From Beta vulgaris subsp. vulgaris (Eukaryota; Streptophyta; Magnoliopsida; Caryophyllales; Amaranthaceae): DNA of 64,000 bases. This document shows, piece by piece, positions 1-10,788 of the stretch. The first letter of the stretch is position 1; the number at the start of each line of letters is the position of its first letter. Made by a program: the position numbers and the translations under genes. Below the pieces are notes generated by a model that was not told the origin of the DNA, did no database searches, and saw nothing but the letters and a program-made list of their open reading frames with translations. The stretch spans positions 11,194,535-11,258,534 of the forward strand of contig NC_079209.1 in NCBI RefSeq assembly GCF_026745355.1, read 5' to 3'.

Positions 1-639
1 TACAACCTTTAGGACATGCATGTATCCTCTCATGAGGAAGCTCCAAACCCTTTAGAACTTTCTTTGTGTCGTCATGTTGTTGTTCTGCGGTATCACATCA
101 TTCAATAAACTAAGAAAATCATCAATACACCTGTGTGGTAGGTTATACTCACACTTCAAACTTATTATTCTAGAAGTCATCTCCAGCACGGACATCTTGC
201 TCCCTTCATACAAGGGATTCTCGGTCGCCTTAAGAAGGTCAAAAAGCTTCTTTGCTTCACCATTCGGTTCTTCAGCTAAGTTTGAACCGGCAAGCATGGC
301 ATGATCTTCAGTATTCCCTAAAGCATCCACAACCATTTCCATATATGGATTTGACTAAATGGAAGATGAGGAGGACCCCGTAGCACGTTCACCATGACAT
401 AACCAGTCAAAGTAATTCGGTTTAAAACCCTTACTGTACAAATGTACTTTGACCGTGTCCACATCCAAGTAACGCAAGTTATTACACCTCATGCATGGAC
501 ATTTTATCTTGTCACCGTCATTTAAATGAGGATGTTGTAAACAAAACTCAATGAACTTATCAACTCCTTTCACAAACTCAGTTCTAAGGGAACGCCCATC
601 AAGTCTATTATACATCCAGCTACGTTTCTTCCTTTTCAT
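1..639 (-). pseudogene. TNP2-like CACTA transposase, N-terminal part (truncated by window edge)
   Basis: The frame starting at 639 encodes about 94 residues that match the transposase-associated domain of plant CACTA proteins: a SWMY start motif, a central CPCMRCNN zinc-ligand-like motif, and a KGFKPNYFDWLCHGE end typical of the family. A second frame from 342 (MEMVVDALGN...) continues with the helical linker that precedes the TNP2 catalytic domain. After about residue 93 of that frame the coding sense moves to another frame, where LELPHERIHACP, a TNP2 signature, is read to the window edge, so there is at least one frameshift near position 55. The two frames may be separate exons. The product would be the DNA-cutting transposase acting in the nucleus on its own termini. 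The catalytic part lies outside the window. Confidence 0.8.
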
Positions 640-1452
640 AATTTAAAACTCTACATACAACTAGAAAGTATCAATTCACTATATTCATTACTTGTTAATA
701 GAATTACGTAAGATATGTAATAGACAAATATTAGACAATTTATGAATAATTAAGAATTACTAAACAAATCCAAAAGATTAACAACACTACATAATAAATA
801 CATTCACAAAATATAGTGAACATATACTAAATATACACTAAGTCTATTATATATACTAAACAATCAACTCAATTCGATACAACTAAATATACGTGTAATA
901 AATTAATCACTCAATTTATCTAAAGCATGTAACATTAATAACATCACTTCACTAATTATCATGAATAAATTAAACAAGTTGATGAATAACACCAATACTA
1001 AACATGTTCTTTCATCAATAACACTTAACATATTTAATTATCAACAACAACACTTAACATATTTAATTATCAACAACAACAACACTTAGCATGTTCAATT
1101 ATCAACAACAAATTCACTTAACAACAACAACAACAAATTCACTAAACAACAACAACAATACAATTAAAAACAACAACAACAAATTCACTAAACAACAACA
1201 ATAATACAATTAAAAACAACAACAACAAATTCACTAAACAACAACAACAATACAATTAAAACCAACAACAACAAATTCACTAAACAACAACAACAATACA
1301 ATTAAAAACAACAACAACAACAATCATCACACACAACAACAACAACTATCAACAACTATGAACAACAACTATACATCAAAAATACCAAAAACCCCAATTA
1401 ACAACAAGAAATTCAAGCCAAAAATCAACAAAACTAAAGTATAAATTCATAC
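640..1452 (-). other. Probable first intron of the CACTA transposase gene
   Basis: The minus strand shows a donor-like AAG/GTATGA at about 1452 and an acceptor-like TATGTAG just upstream of the ATG at 639. The interval is extremely AT-rich, rich in CAA/AAC on the plus strand, and has no coding sense. It holds the 46-bp tandem repeat listed separately. The splice assignment is inferred from these motifs only. Confidence 0.45.
1136..1319. repeat. 46-bp tandem repeat, about four copies
   Basis: The motif AATTCACTAAACAACAAC recurs at 1136, 1182, 1228 and 1274, an exact 46-bp spacing. Each unit ends in a (CAA)n stretch. An imperfect unit precedes it at 1111. The array lies in the probable first intron of the CACTA gene. 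Confidence 0.9.
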
Positions 1453-1800
1453 CTTAAACAACTGTAGAAGAGAGAGAAAAGGCGGCGGCGGCGCGCACAG
1501 CGGCGGGGCGCCGACGGTGGTCTTCAAACGTAGAAGAGAGAGAAAAGGCGGCGTCACGAGTTGGGTTCTGATCCGAGACCTGATCTTCTACCACGTGAAG
1601 GCGGCGCGAGACCGGAGATCTGAAGGCGGCGAGTCCGGCAGCGGCGCGAGTCCGGCGGGAGTCTCCGGCGACAAGGAGGGCAGCGGTTCGCCGGCGAAAT
1701 TGGGGAGGGTCGAAAGGAGGTTTCGTAAATGAGATTTGGTGAAAGTGTGGTCGAAATATTCGGGGAAGGGTCGAAACGTTTCTTGGTATATCCGTGAATT
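1453..1800 (-). other. GC-rich probable first exon or leader of the CACTA gene
   Basis: This block is far richer in GC than everything around it and carries an open minus-strand frame of 119 codons (1813 to 1454) rich in Arg, Ala and Ser. I recognise no domain in it. A direct repeat ending GCCGCCTTTTCTCTCTCTTC occurs twice about 57 bp apart. It sits between the subterminal repeats and the probable donor site, where plant CACTA elements usually start transcription, so a mostly untranslated first exon is the simplest reading. Confidence 0.4.
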
Positions 1801-2030
1801 TAGCGTCCGCCAAGGGACTTTAGCGTCCGCCTAACGGACGCTAAATTTTTAGCATCCGTTACGCAGACACTAAAGTACCTTGGCAGACACTAATTTGAGT
1901 CTGCTTCTCAGCCGGATGCTTAAGGTGATGCTATTTACCGTCTGCTTGTAAGGCAGACGGTATTTCGACATATACCGTCTGTTTTATATGACGGACGCTA
2001 ATGTCACTAAATAGGCGGATTCTTGTTGTG
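1795..2030 (-). repeat. CACTA subterminal repeat array
   Basis: At least ten copies of short motifs of the type TAGCGTCCGC / GCGGACGCTA and TACCGTCTGC / GCAGACGGTA occur in both orientations between 1795 and 2000, next to the terminus at 2030. In En/Spm-type elements such arrays bind the element-encoded protein. Confidence 0.8.
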
Positions 2031-2040
2031 ATAGAGAGAA

Positions 2041-2604
2041 TACCAATTGTCTTATTTCTCAAAACTGATAATTTAAGTGGAACTAAAAATGCATAATGAA
2101 ATTGATAAGCTAACTAAAATTGAAATGACACCATTTGAAAAATAATAAACTAAAACTAACTGAAATTGATAAGTTAACTAATTAAATGAGTTGTTATTGT
2201 TTCAGAAGTTGGAATCTCTAAAAACACTTTTCATGATAAATAAATAAGATGGAGAAGAGTAACAAATAAAATTTTCACCTTATTATTATGAGAAACTACT
2301 CTATGATGGTCTTTATTTGATTTAAATCACCTCTTAGTGGTAGGAACGAAATTAACCTATTATTGCTTCTATTTAATTGTTGTAGTTTCAACTATACGTA
2401 ACAACATTTTATTTATTATTACAGTACTTGCCAAATGGATTTAGTTATTTAAGTTGGTTAGATCCTTCAACTTCTTATCCTTTAACTGTGTTAAAATGAT
2501 TTATCAAACATATATAGCATTAATCTCGACTCAATTCTTGAAAGCATAAATTATTTTTTTCAAGGAAATGAATAATGAATACCATATAATTTGAAATTAT
2601 CGCG
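2041..2604. other. AT-rich stretch without recognised feature
   Basis: No coding sense, RNA gene or repeat structure was recognised on either strand. Confidence 0.5.
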
Positions 2605-2606
2605 TA

Positions 2607-3276
2607 CTCCCTTTGTTTCTAAATATAAGCCATATAAACCACACTTTTACTCATATTAACCGTCCAATTAACATTAGTCATTTTTTCGTTGGTTGTAATA
2701 AGATTTAATGTTAAATATTGTATTAATAGCACAAACCAACCTATAATCTTAATTTGATATCTGTATTATAGTTATGATTACACTTAAAATGCAAAAAATC
2801 AATAGTTAGATGAATTTGGATATATTAATTCGCTAATGTAAAAGAGTAAAAGGTTGTGAGTGATTTTTAGAATTAATTTTTTTTTTTTGTAAATGAATTT
2901 TGAACAATAAAACTAAACAAAATGTGTTGGTTTGACTGAATCAAAGGGTAACAAAAGTAGTGAGTGTTTCAGACTTTTCAGGTGGAGGTCATGCATATCA
3001 TCTTCTCTTTAAAAAAGGTCGAAGATATTTAGCCATTTAATTTATGTGATTGAAACATTTGATGCATACTTATATCATTATTAACTTGTTCAGAATTAAA
3101 AGTTAAAATGATAAAAGGGTTCTTAAATTGTTTTCTTTTGTAATTTTTTTATTTTATTAGATCATTAAAGGTAATTTAGTATTTTCAAAAGAGGTACATT
3201 ATCTTATTTCGTTTCTATTATATAACAGAAATATATTTTTTCAACTAAAATGTCTTATAATTAGAATGGAATGAAG
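2607..3276. mobile_element. Stowaway-like MITE with an internal insertion
   Basis: The ends CTCCCTTTGTTTCTAAATAT and (reverse complement of the right end) CTTCATTCCATTCTAATTAT are related inverted repeats flanked by TA on both sides. The first roughly 180 bp and the last roughly 60 bp align with the shorter copy at 4828-5085, so about 400 bp in the middle look like a later insertion. It has no coding capacity. Confidence 0.55.
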
Positions 3277-3688
3277 TATTATAAGTATCATCACTTGGGC
3301 TCCTGTTTAGAAACTTAGAATAGATCTAATGCATGTACTTAGTCAAATCTTAAGTCTGAAATGTTGTATTGACTATCAATGTACCCCAAAAGTTACGGCT
3401 TTAATTTGACTGATTTCTTCAGAATTAAGATGGCATCTGCTCCTACAATTACAGTACACCATAATCTTTATTTCAAATTTTTTTTTCGCCAGCAGTTGTC
3501 CATAACTTGTTCAAGTATAATTATCTCCCAATAAATAGTTAGCTGTTTCAGTTTCAAATAGCATGGTTGCGCATTAGTCTGAGTTGCTCACATGATTAAT
3601 ATAAGAACATGCATACTCTTCTTTGCTTTGTATTAAATTTTGTACTTTCATCCGTTTCTGAATAAACTGAATTTTTATGCCCGTTCAA

Positions 3689-3690
<2 letters not shown>

Positions 3691-3761
<71 letters not shown>
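3691..3761. repeat. (AT)n microsatellite
   Basis: About 70 bp of uninterrupted AT dinucleotide. The small open frame across it is an artefact of the repeat. Confidence 0.97.
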
Positions 3762-3764
<3 letters not shown>

Positions 3765-3899
3765 ACGTATTAGATTAATTATTATTTTTCCAATATATTA
3801 TAGTTTTGAGTTTTATATTGAGTAGATTTTTTTAGGGAAAAAAGAAGCTATCATAATTCATAGGTCAAGGGATAAATTGTCCATATAGGGAGCCAACTC

Positions 3900-4320
3900 C
3901 ATAGGATAGTGATTTTCACATATTTGTTCAAGTTTTAACTCCAAAAGGGATTAGCTTAGCTAAATGGTGGACAACATAATTTCCATCACGCTTAGCATGA
4001 GACCATACAATTGATGCAAAACAAACACAAGAAGATAAAATATTATGGAGAATAATATCTAGATCTGCAAGATAGATAACATACTTCAAGAGATAATTTA
4101 TCACATACAGTTTGAGAATCCGATTCCACAATGACTTCTTACAAGGCGTATCTTCTACCCAACCGCACTGCCATTTCGATGGCTTTTGCCTCAACAATTT
4201 CAGCAGACCAAGGTTCTTACCCTACGATCCAGTAGCACCAAAAAGAATCTCACCATTAGAGTTATGGGATAACACACTGAGGCCAACCCACCCTTCCACG
4301 TTAGTTTAAGATCGTCTTGT
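3900..4320 (-). pseudogene. LINE RNase H domain relic
   Basis: Reading the minus strand from about 4300, one frame gives GWVGLSVLSHNSNGEILFG, the start of the plant LINE-type RNase H domain (RVT_3). It is followed by a stop and frameshifts, then by the end of the domain in the frame that runs to 3928 (SIVWSHAKRDGNYVVHHLAK, where the last acidic position has become His). The fragment is 5' truncated and has no obvious tail. It is old and cannot be active. Confidence 0.65.
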
Positions 4321-4439
4321 AAAGCGTGTCCAGAATATTGTCGTATCGGTACTCATGATAGGCTTCTCAAAATTCGTGCCCCTTAATTAAGGGTCTTCGG
4401 TGGCGTCTGTTTTTTTTAAAAAAGTCATCTTGGCAGTGA

Positions 4440-4672
4440 AACATAGAGTTTCATTTAGGCTTTAGGGGGTGGAGTTAGGGGTTAGGGAGAGAGAGGGGGT
4501 TAATTAGGGTTAAAAAAATTAGGGTTAATGATTGACGGAGTTAAGCACTATTAAAGAAATTTTGATGTATTACCATGAAACTCGGGGTACCTGGTGAATT
4601 TTGAAAAGTGCAAGGGTACATGGTAAATTTTCTGAAAACTCGAGAGCATTTGGTGAAAAAACCATTTTTCTA
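4440..4672. mobile_element. Half-copy of the CACC/GGTGAA inverted-repeat element family
   Basis: The right part matches the right halves of the copies at 23381-23842 and 42668-43502: a GGGTTAGGG-like inner part, then repeated units of the type GGGTACCTGGTGAATTTTGA and AGGGTACATGGTAAATTTT, ending in GGTGAAAAAACC. No matching left half is visible. Confidence 0.5.
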
Positions 4673-4827
4673 AAATACAATTTGGTTTTTCCTCTTTTAT
4701 TCAATACCTATTTCTCATTTCCTAAATTTATAGTTCTATGATGAACTTATTCAATATATTCTCCGTATTAGTGTACTGATATAATGAATGCAAAGTAAAG
4801 GATAACTAGTGTTAGTGTCAAAGGATA

Positions 4828-5085
4828 TTCATCTGTTCCTAAATTTAAGACATGTAAATCACTTTTACGCATATTAATAGTTCAATTAACTTTAGTTATA
4901 TTCACTTTGGTAAATAAGAATTGAAATTAAACATTTTATTGATTATACATATCAAACCAACCGATAATCTAAATTTAATTTGTTAGTATGAATTGACATT
5001 TTATATTATATTGAAATTGTATAATATCTTATATAATGAAACAAATTCTTTAATTAAAATGTGTTATAATTAGAAACAGATGGAA
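4828..5085. mobile_element. Stowaway-like MITE (258 bp)
   Basis: Ends TTCATCTGTTCCTAAATTTA and, as reverse complement of the right end, TTCCATCTGTTTCTAATTAT, flanked by TA dinucleotides (4826-4827 and 5086-5087). The interior aligns with 2607-3276. No coding sense. Confidence 0.65.
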
Positions 5086-5473
5086 TATAAAAAAAACTAC
5101 TTCCTTCATCCTATAATATAGTTATCGTTAATTTTTTTAGGTTTCCCAAATAATGTTCCTATTTCAAATCGTTTTCTACTTTAACAAAAATCATTTATGT
5201 AATTCTATTGGTTAGTTTGTTCATTTAAGTTCATTTTTGTTGAAACAATCAACACAAATTACCAAAAGCCTTCAACTAATGTTTATTTGTTATTATGTTC
5301 AAACAAAAGAAAAGACCATTTACTTTCTGATACAAGTACAACATATAAATCATGATATCCTTAACATGTCCAAAGTAGGATACAGAATAGGGCCTCACTT
5401 TCAAAAAGGATACCAAATTGACAAAAAGAAAATTTAAACATAAAATACTTGAATCTGATAGTCAAAACTCAAC
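5086..5473. other. AT-rich stretch without recognised gene
   Basis: A Stowaway-like left end may start near 5100 (CTTCCTTCATCCTATAATAT), but no right end was found. Nothing else is recognised. Confidence 0.4.
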
Positions 5474-7118
5474 AAGTTTGTTGATTTTTTTTTTACAATT
5501 CAAAGTTATTATTGAAAACCTAAAAAAACATTGGTGATTAAAGTACAACCTAAACCATCAAGAGTACAGACCAGAGGAGGTTAACACCAGCAGAAAGTTC
5601 TACACATTACAACCACAGAAAACAACATACTCACACCTAGCCTACTAAATGAGAAGACTTTTTTTGCTTCTCATTACAGTTACAAGCTGTATTGAAGATA
5701 ATTTCTCTTACAAGAAACAAGACAGGAATAAGATTGCCATTCTCAAAAGCTTGCTATTTTGTTGCTTACATAAAGCATACACAGTTTCAGTGAACATCAT
5801 CACCATTACTTGATCTTTAGGCTTCTTGCTTTTAGCTTTACTCATCATAACCCTACTTACATCTTCAAAACAGGAAGGAGTAAAAATCCATCTGATCAGG
5901 TGAATCACCTTAGTCCAGACATCAGCAGAGTAACAACATTGGAAAAAGATATGTTGTACATATTCATTTTCAATATAGCACAAACAACAATCTTGATTAC
6001 ACCCAGGTATCCATTTACTAACTCTATCACAAGTAGCTAGTGTATTTTGCAAAGCTAGCCATAGGATAAATTTACTTTTTTGACCGGCCTGATTATTGCA
6101 AATGAACCTCCTCCAATTTACTTGCTCAAAGTTACCTTGAAGAATTCTATAAGCTTTTTTTTATGCTGTACTTCCCATTCTGCAAAACAGCTTCCCAACC
6201 TCCAATCACATCCAGAATAACCCTTGATTTAACAATCTTTTTGGAGGATCCAAGAGATATTATTAGTAATAGTAACATTTAGAATATTTGTTCGTTTCAG
6301 GTAGTAAGCATCAAGCCATTTCACCCAAAGTTTATCTGCTTTAAAAGCTATGGCCCATAACAGCTTAAGCAAAGCAGCTTGGTTCAACACACTCATGCTG
6401 ACTAGGTTCTAACCTCCTGCAACCTTAGGATGGAAGAAAGTATGCCAAGCCACATGAGCTTTCTTGGAATCAAGAGTTTTCCCTGTCCGTAAAAACCTTC
6501 TACACACTATTTCAATTGCCTTTATGAGATTCTTGGACAAAGGGAAGATATGGGCCCAATAGTTCTGCATGCTACTAAGGATACTTCTTATTAACTATAA
6601 TTTGCCAGCATAGCTTAAAATCTGAGTCATCCAAGCTTGAGCTCTAGCTGTAATTTTGTCAACTAGAAATTTGCATTGGGAGTAGTTCAGTTTCCTAGCT
6701 GCAAAAGGCATACCCAGATACTTAAAAGGTAATGACCTCATATGAAGAAAAGCAGTAGCAACAATTTCAGTAGCTTCCTGAGTAGTGACACCTGCAAAGT
6801 AAATACAACTCTTTTCAACACTAGCTTCTAAGCCTAAAGCCATAGAAAACTTCCTGAAAGCTTCCTTAATCCTTGTTATAGAGTTATGATCAGCCCTGGC
6901 AAAGAGCAAGAGATCATCAGCAAACATGAGGTGGGTAAGCCTGATTCTCTCACACTTTGGATGAAAATTAAAATCAGGGTCCTCCTTTAACTCCCCAGAT
7001 ATCTGCTCAAGTATTCCATGCTAAGAGCAAAAAGAAAAGGAGAAAGGGGGTCTCCTTGTCTGAGCCCTTTCTTAGCATGAAAAGGTTTTACTGCATGCAC
7101 TAAATATGAAACACTTCT

Positions 7119-7401
7119 TGTAACACCCCGACTCTTCCAGAGTCGAGTATATCGTCACCAATGTGCATCCAGGGCCAACAACTGTCCTCAATAACCAATC
7201 CAAGTTCTTTCGACGCATTTTGTCCTCACTCATGCGCACCTTGAGAAACTTCCCAGGAGGTTACCCATCCCAAGACTACTCTCAGCCAAGCACGCTTAAC
7301 TGTGGACTAACTAAGGAATTAAGCTCCCTAAAAGAAATATGCATCTTGTTGGAATGAGTAGCCTGCTAAATCCCTTTAAAGCAATCATGAGGGGTATTAC
7401 A
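7119..7401 (-). mobile_element. Cassandra-type TRIM solo LTR
   Basis: A 283-bp unit begins TGTAACACCCCG, ends GGGGTATTACA and is flanked by the perfect 5-bp duplication CTTCT (7114-7118 and 7402-7406). Its middle holds a 5S rRNA-derived segment on the minus strand, the defining mark of Cassandra retrotransposons, whose LTRs carry 5S promoter sequence. Only one LTR is present. It interrupts the reverse transcriptase of the LINE, and the coding sense of the LINE continues in the same frame on both sides. Strand is given from the 5S polarity. Confidence 0.9.
7247..7307 (-). ncRNA. 5S rRNA-derived segment within the Cassandra LTR
   Basis: The minus strand contains AGTTAAGCGTGCTTGG, identical to box A of plant 5S rRNA, an AGAGTAG intermediate element, and GGGATGGGTAACCTCCTGGG, which is box C with one apparent change. 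These are the internal control elements used by TFIIIA and RNA polymerase III. It is not a ribosomal gene: the 5' third of 5S is diverged and the segment lies inside an LTR. Confidence 0.88.
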
Positions 7402-9279
7402 CTTCTTACACAAGCCATGATCCACTCCACCCATTGAGTAGGAAACCCCATCTCTAGCATCATAACTTCTAGGAAGGGTCATTCAACAGAGTCATAAGCC
7501 TTCTTTATGTCTGCTTTTATTACACATCTAGGTGACACGTGAGCCTTAGAATACCATCGAATAAATTATGTTGCAAGTAGGATGTTGTCAGCAATGAACC
7601 TTCCTGGTATGAAGCCTACTTGAGAAGGACTAACAACCTCCTGAATCACTTGCCCAAGTCTATTAGTAAGGACTTCAGCAATGATTTTATACAACATAGT
7701 ACAGCAAGGTATAGGCCAGAAATCTTTTTGCAAATAAGGCTTGAGTGTAAATAAGGCCAGAAATCTTAGGAATTAGTGTAAAGAGAGTTATGTCTATAGG
7801 CCTGTGCATGTAGGCCTTATGAAAGAACTCTTGTACACCTTGATAGATATCATTCTTAATAAAACTCCAAGCCTTCTTGAAAAAATGTGCATTGAACCCA
7901 TCCACACCTAAAGCTTTACTATGATCAATCTGACCTAAAGCTGTATCAATTTCATCAGCAGTAACTGTAGTGATCAATGATCTTATTGCCTCCACATTCA
8001 AAGTATTACCATTTCTTACTAGTGTAAGGTCAATGGAAGGTAAGCTGTTGGTACAAGAGCCTAGCAGCTTTTTGTAAAAGTTGACCATCTCCTGTTAAAT
8101 CTCTTCTGGATTAGTGACAATTTCACCTTGATTAATCTACAGTAAATTAATCTTGTTCCTTGCTTTTCTGATCTAGACTGCAGTAAAGAAGAACTTTGAA
8201 CTACTATCACCCTTAGTGAGCCAATTTATTCTTGATTTTTGCTGCAGAGTGCTTTCTTCAACATGAGACCAATATCTCAACTTATCTATGAGCTCTTTCT
8301 CCTGCAACTGCAGATCTTCTGTAACCTTTACATTATGAGCTTGTTGTAACTGAGTTAGCTTAATTCTAAGCCCTTCTACCTTTTTATGGGCTTAGGAAAA
8401 GTGCAGGGAGTGAAGCGATTTAAGTGCTTGTTTAACATGCTTCAGATTCTCCCAGACTTGTTTCATTTTATTACCCCCCACTACAGATTTGCCATGTCCC
8501 TTATATTGTGGGAATAAATCTATCATCAGAGGCAATGATATTGAGAAAATTGAAAGGCCTGTCCCTTGATACCTCCTGCTGACAGAATCTAGCCACCAAT
8601 GCTGTATGATCAGATATTCCCCCTGGGTGGTAATTAATCCTGATTTCAGGATAGAACTGCAACATTTCTTCATTAATAAAGCTTTTATCAATCCTACTAG
8701 AAATCCTGCTATTATCCTCACCTTTGTTGTTCCAAGAGAAGAATAAACCACTACTTAGAGCTTCAATCAGTTGAGCATCAAGTAGGACTTGTGTAAAGTC
8801 CTGGGTTTCATCTTCACTAACTTCCACACCATTTATTCTATCTGCATCACTATGAACTGCATTAAAATCCCCTATGATGATGATAGGACCAGTACGAGTA
8901 TTTCTAATATGCATAAGCTCCTTCCATATAACTCATTTCTATCCCTAATAGTATGGAGTCCATAGACTGCAACAACTATGAACATAGAGTTCCCCACTGA
9001 CTTGGAGAGTCATACATTGTTCTGTAGTCTCCAACCAATTAACTCTAACCTCTCCAGGTGTCCACCCAAAGCATATTCTCCCTCTTGGAAAGAAATCATA
9101 ATTACTATTCCAACTCCCATGATAGCCAAATTTTTTCTGAATTGTTTCCACCTTAGGTCTTCTCACTCTAGTTTCAAACAGTGCACAACAACCATCTTTT
9201 TGTTTCATTATGAAGTCTTTAACTTCCTTTATTTTGATAGGATCATTAAGACCCCTAACATTCCATGTTACCAAAATCA

Positions 9280-9812
9280 TTAGGCTAAATAGGGATTTGG
9301 TCCCCTAGCACCCCTAGGTCTTCCCGAGTCACTGCCTACATTATAGTTCACCATTCCAGCACTCTGTAAGACATTTTGTTTCCCTTTAGATTTCCTGGTC
9401 ACAACTTTCCAAGGCTCTTCTATCTCTGCATCAATATGAGAAGGGGTGTTAATTTGAGTTATATCCAAGACAGGCTCTACTACCAAGGGAGGATCACCAG
9501 CAGGGCTTAGATCTACTTCCTTGGTAGGAACATCATCATCAGATATATTGTTAATAATTACCTCAACTTGTTCTTCATCATTAGGTACTGGATCCAGTAT
9601 GATAGTTTCTGAACCTATTCCACCCTGTATAGTAGGTCCTGCCACTTTAGGTACCCATTTTTTAGTTAGTTTACCTTGAACCTTCCTTTTCACCTTACAA
9701 TTATGCCCAATCATCTGACAAATCTTACAGAAGGAAGGGAGCCAGTCATATACAACTTTTTGAGTAAATTGTCTCCCACTTGAGTCTTCAACTTGAATTT
9801 CATGTGGTATAT
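9280..9812 (-). pseudogene. LINE ORF1, C-terminal part (CCHC domain)
   Basis: This frame carries the VYDWLPSFCKICQMIGHNC segment, a zf-CCHC_4 type knuckle, followed by a long acidic and polar tail ending in NPYLA. ORF1 of plant LINEs binds the LINE RNA. The N-terminal half lies at 17463-18225, on the other side of the gypsy insertion. The apparent first residues of the uninterrupted frame come from the LTR, not from the LINE. The stop codon overlaps the ORF2 start (TAATG). Confidence 0.85.
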
Positions 9813-10788
9813 TGTAATACCCCATATTTTCGAGTATTTATTTAGTAATTAAAATATTTATTTTCTAAATAAATATTTTAAGCAAAGGGTATTTTTATAA
9901 TATCACTGGTTTTGAATTATTTTGGCGGGAATATGGCGCCAACTTGGATTTGTCAAACTTTTGTCCTAGTCAAAATTACATTAAATAAGTCTTCTTTTAA
10001 AAAAAAAAAAAAAAAAACATTTAATATTTGGAAAGCCGGCCACCTTGAATAGGGGGGGGGGGAGGTTTTGTTTTTCATAACTCCTTAATTAAGGTGTATG
10101 TTACAAATCTTGGTCTAATTTCCTATTTTATGGTGAAGGTTACAAACTATATAATTTTGGGAGTTAAGTACTACATATTCTACTCCTATAAATATCCCAC
10201 ACCTTTAGCCATCTTTTTCACACAAAAACTTTGGAGAATCCATATTCTCTTAATTCAAGGTTCTTCTTTCTTCTCTTCTTATCTATTCTAGTTTTATATT
10301 TTAGTCAAGTTCTAATTTTCTTTGGTTAGAAAAGAAAAAGTTCATTTTTTTACTCAAAAAAAATATTATGCTCGTGGTATTATTCATGTTTAATTCATAT
10401 AAGTTCATGTGATAAGTTACTTATTAAATTTTTATTATTGGTTTGTTAGGAGATCATTCAAGATTAAAACTAAGTGGAGATACTAATATACTTTTTGTGC
10501 AAGATCAAGGTACGTAATGTAGCTAGATTTTTTTGAAATGTGGTTTTATGTGATAAAGTTGTTTATGGTTTATTGGTTGAATTGGTTTAGAAATTTGGTT
10601 TAAAATTGTCATAATATTTTATTATTCACTATTGGAAGTGAAAAGAATGAATGAGTTTATCAATCATTTTTATAAATAGAAGTTTTGTTATCCTTTTTGG
10701 GAAATTAAATTATTTTACAAGGAAAAGTTGATTGATTTTTATGAACTTTGAATGTTCAAAAAGTTGTTTGAGGAAAGGAGGTTTATTC
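9813..10788 (+). repeat. Truncated 5' LTR of the gypsy element
   Basis: It aligns with 15894-16694 of the 3' LTR from TGTAATACCCCATATTTTC up to AAAGGAGGTTTATTC, where homology stops and RT coding sequence begins. The 3' LTR lacks roughly 190 bp present here around 10080-10290. A poly-G run near 10055 occurs in both copies. Confidence 0.88.

Larger units (their letters stand above)
1..2030 (-). mobile_element. CACTA (En/Spm) transposon, 5' portion
   Basis: The right edge at 2030 reads on the minus strand as CACAACAAGAA, a close variant of the CACTACAAGAAA terminus of CACTA elements. Inside it lie subterminal repeats (1795-2030), a GC-rich first exon, an AT-rich intron and the N-terminus of a TNP2-type transposase. 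The element runs leftward out of the window, so its 3' end and 3-bp target duplication cannot be checked. Family assignment rests on the transposase-associated domain together with the terminus; I am confident of the superfamily. Confidence 0.85.
5708..9280 (-). pseudogene. LINE ORF2: endonuclease - reverse transcriptase - zf-RVT
   Basis: Domains run from right to left. An EEP endonuclease starts at 9280 with ILVTWNVRGLN and contains the catalytic ETRV. It continues at 8914-8501 with IGDFNAV and the GGISDHTAL end of the domain. The reverse transcriptase follows from 8088 (KALGVDGFNAHFF), then AYDSVEW near 7530, [15 protein letters not shown] near 7050 and FADDLLLFAR at 6927, with the palm end at 6595. 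A zf-RVT domain (6052-5708) with paired Cys and a downstream His and Cys ends the protein. At least five stops or frameshifts separate these pieces, and the Cassandra LTR sits in the RT core. The enzyme would nick target DNA and copy the LINE RNA there. No RNase H follows, unlike the LINE at 46.5 kb. ORF2 starts with TAATG overlapping the ORF1 stop. Confidence 0.88.

Noticed and set aside
3640..3825. Open frame rich in Ile and Tyr
   Set aside because: It is produced entirely by the AT microsatellite.
5100..5460. Possible further Stowaway element starting CTTCCTTCATCC
   Set aside because: No matching right end or TA duplication was found.
7163..7357. 64-codon plus frame
   Set aside because: It lies opposite the 5S-derived part of the Cassandra LTR and is not a gene.
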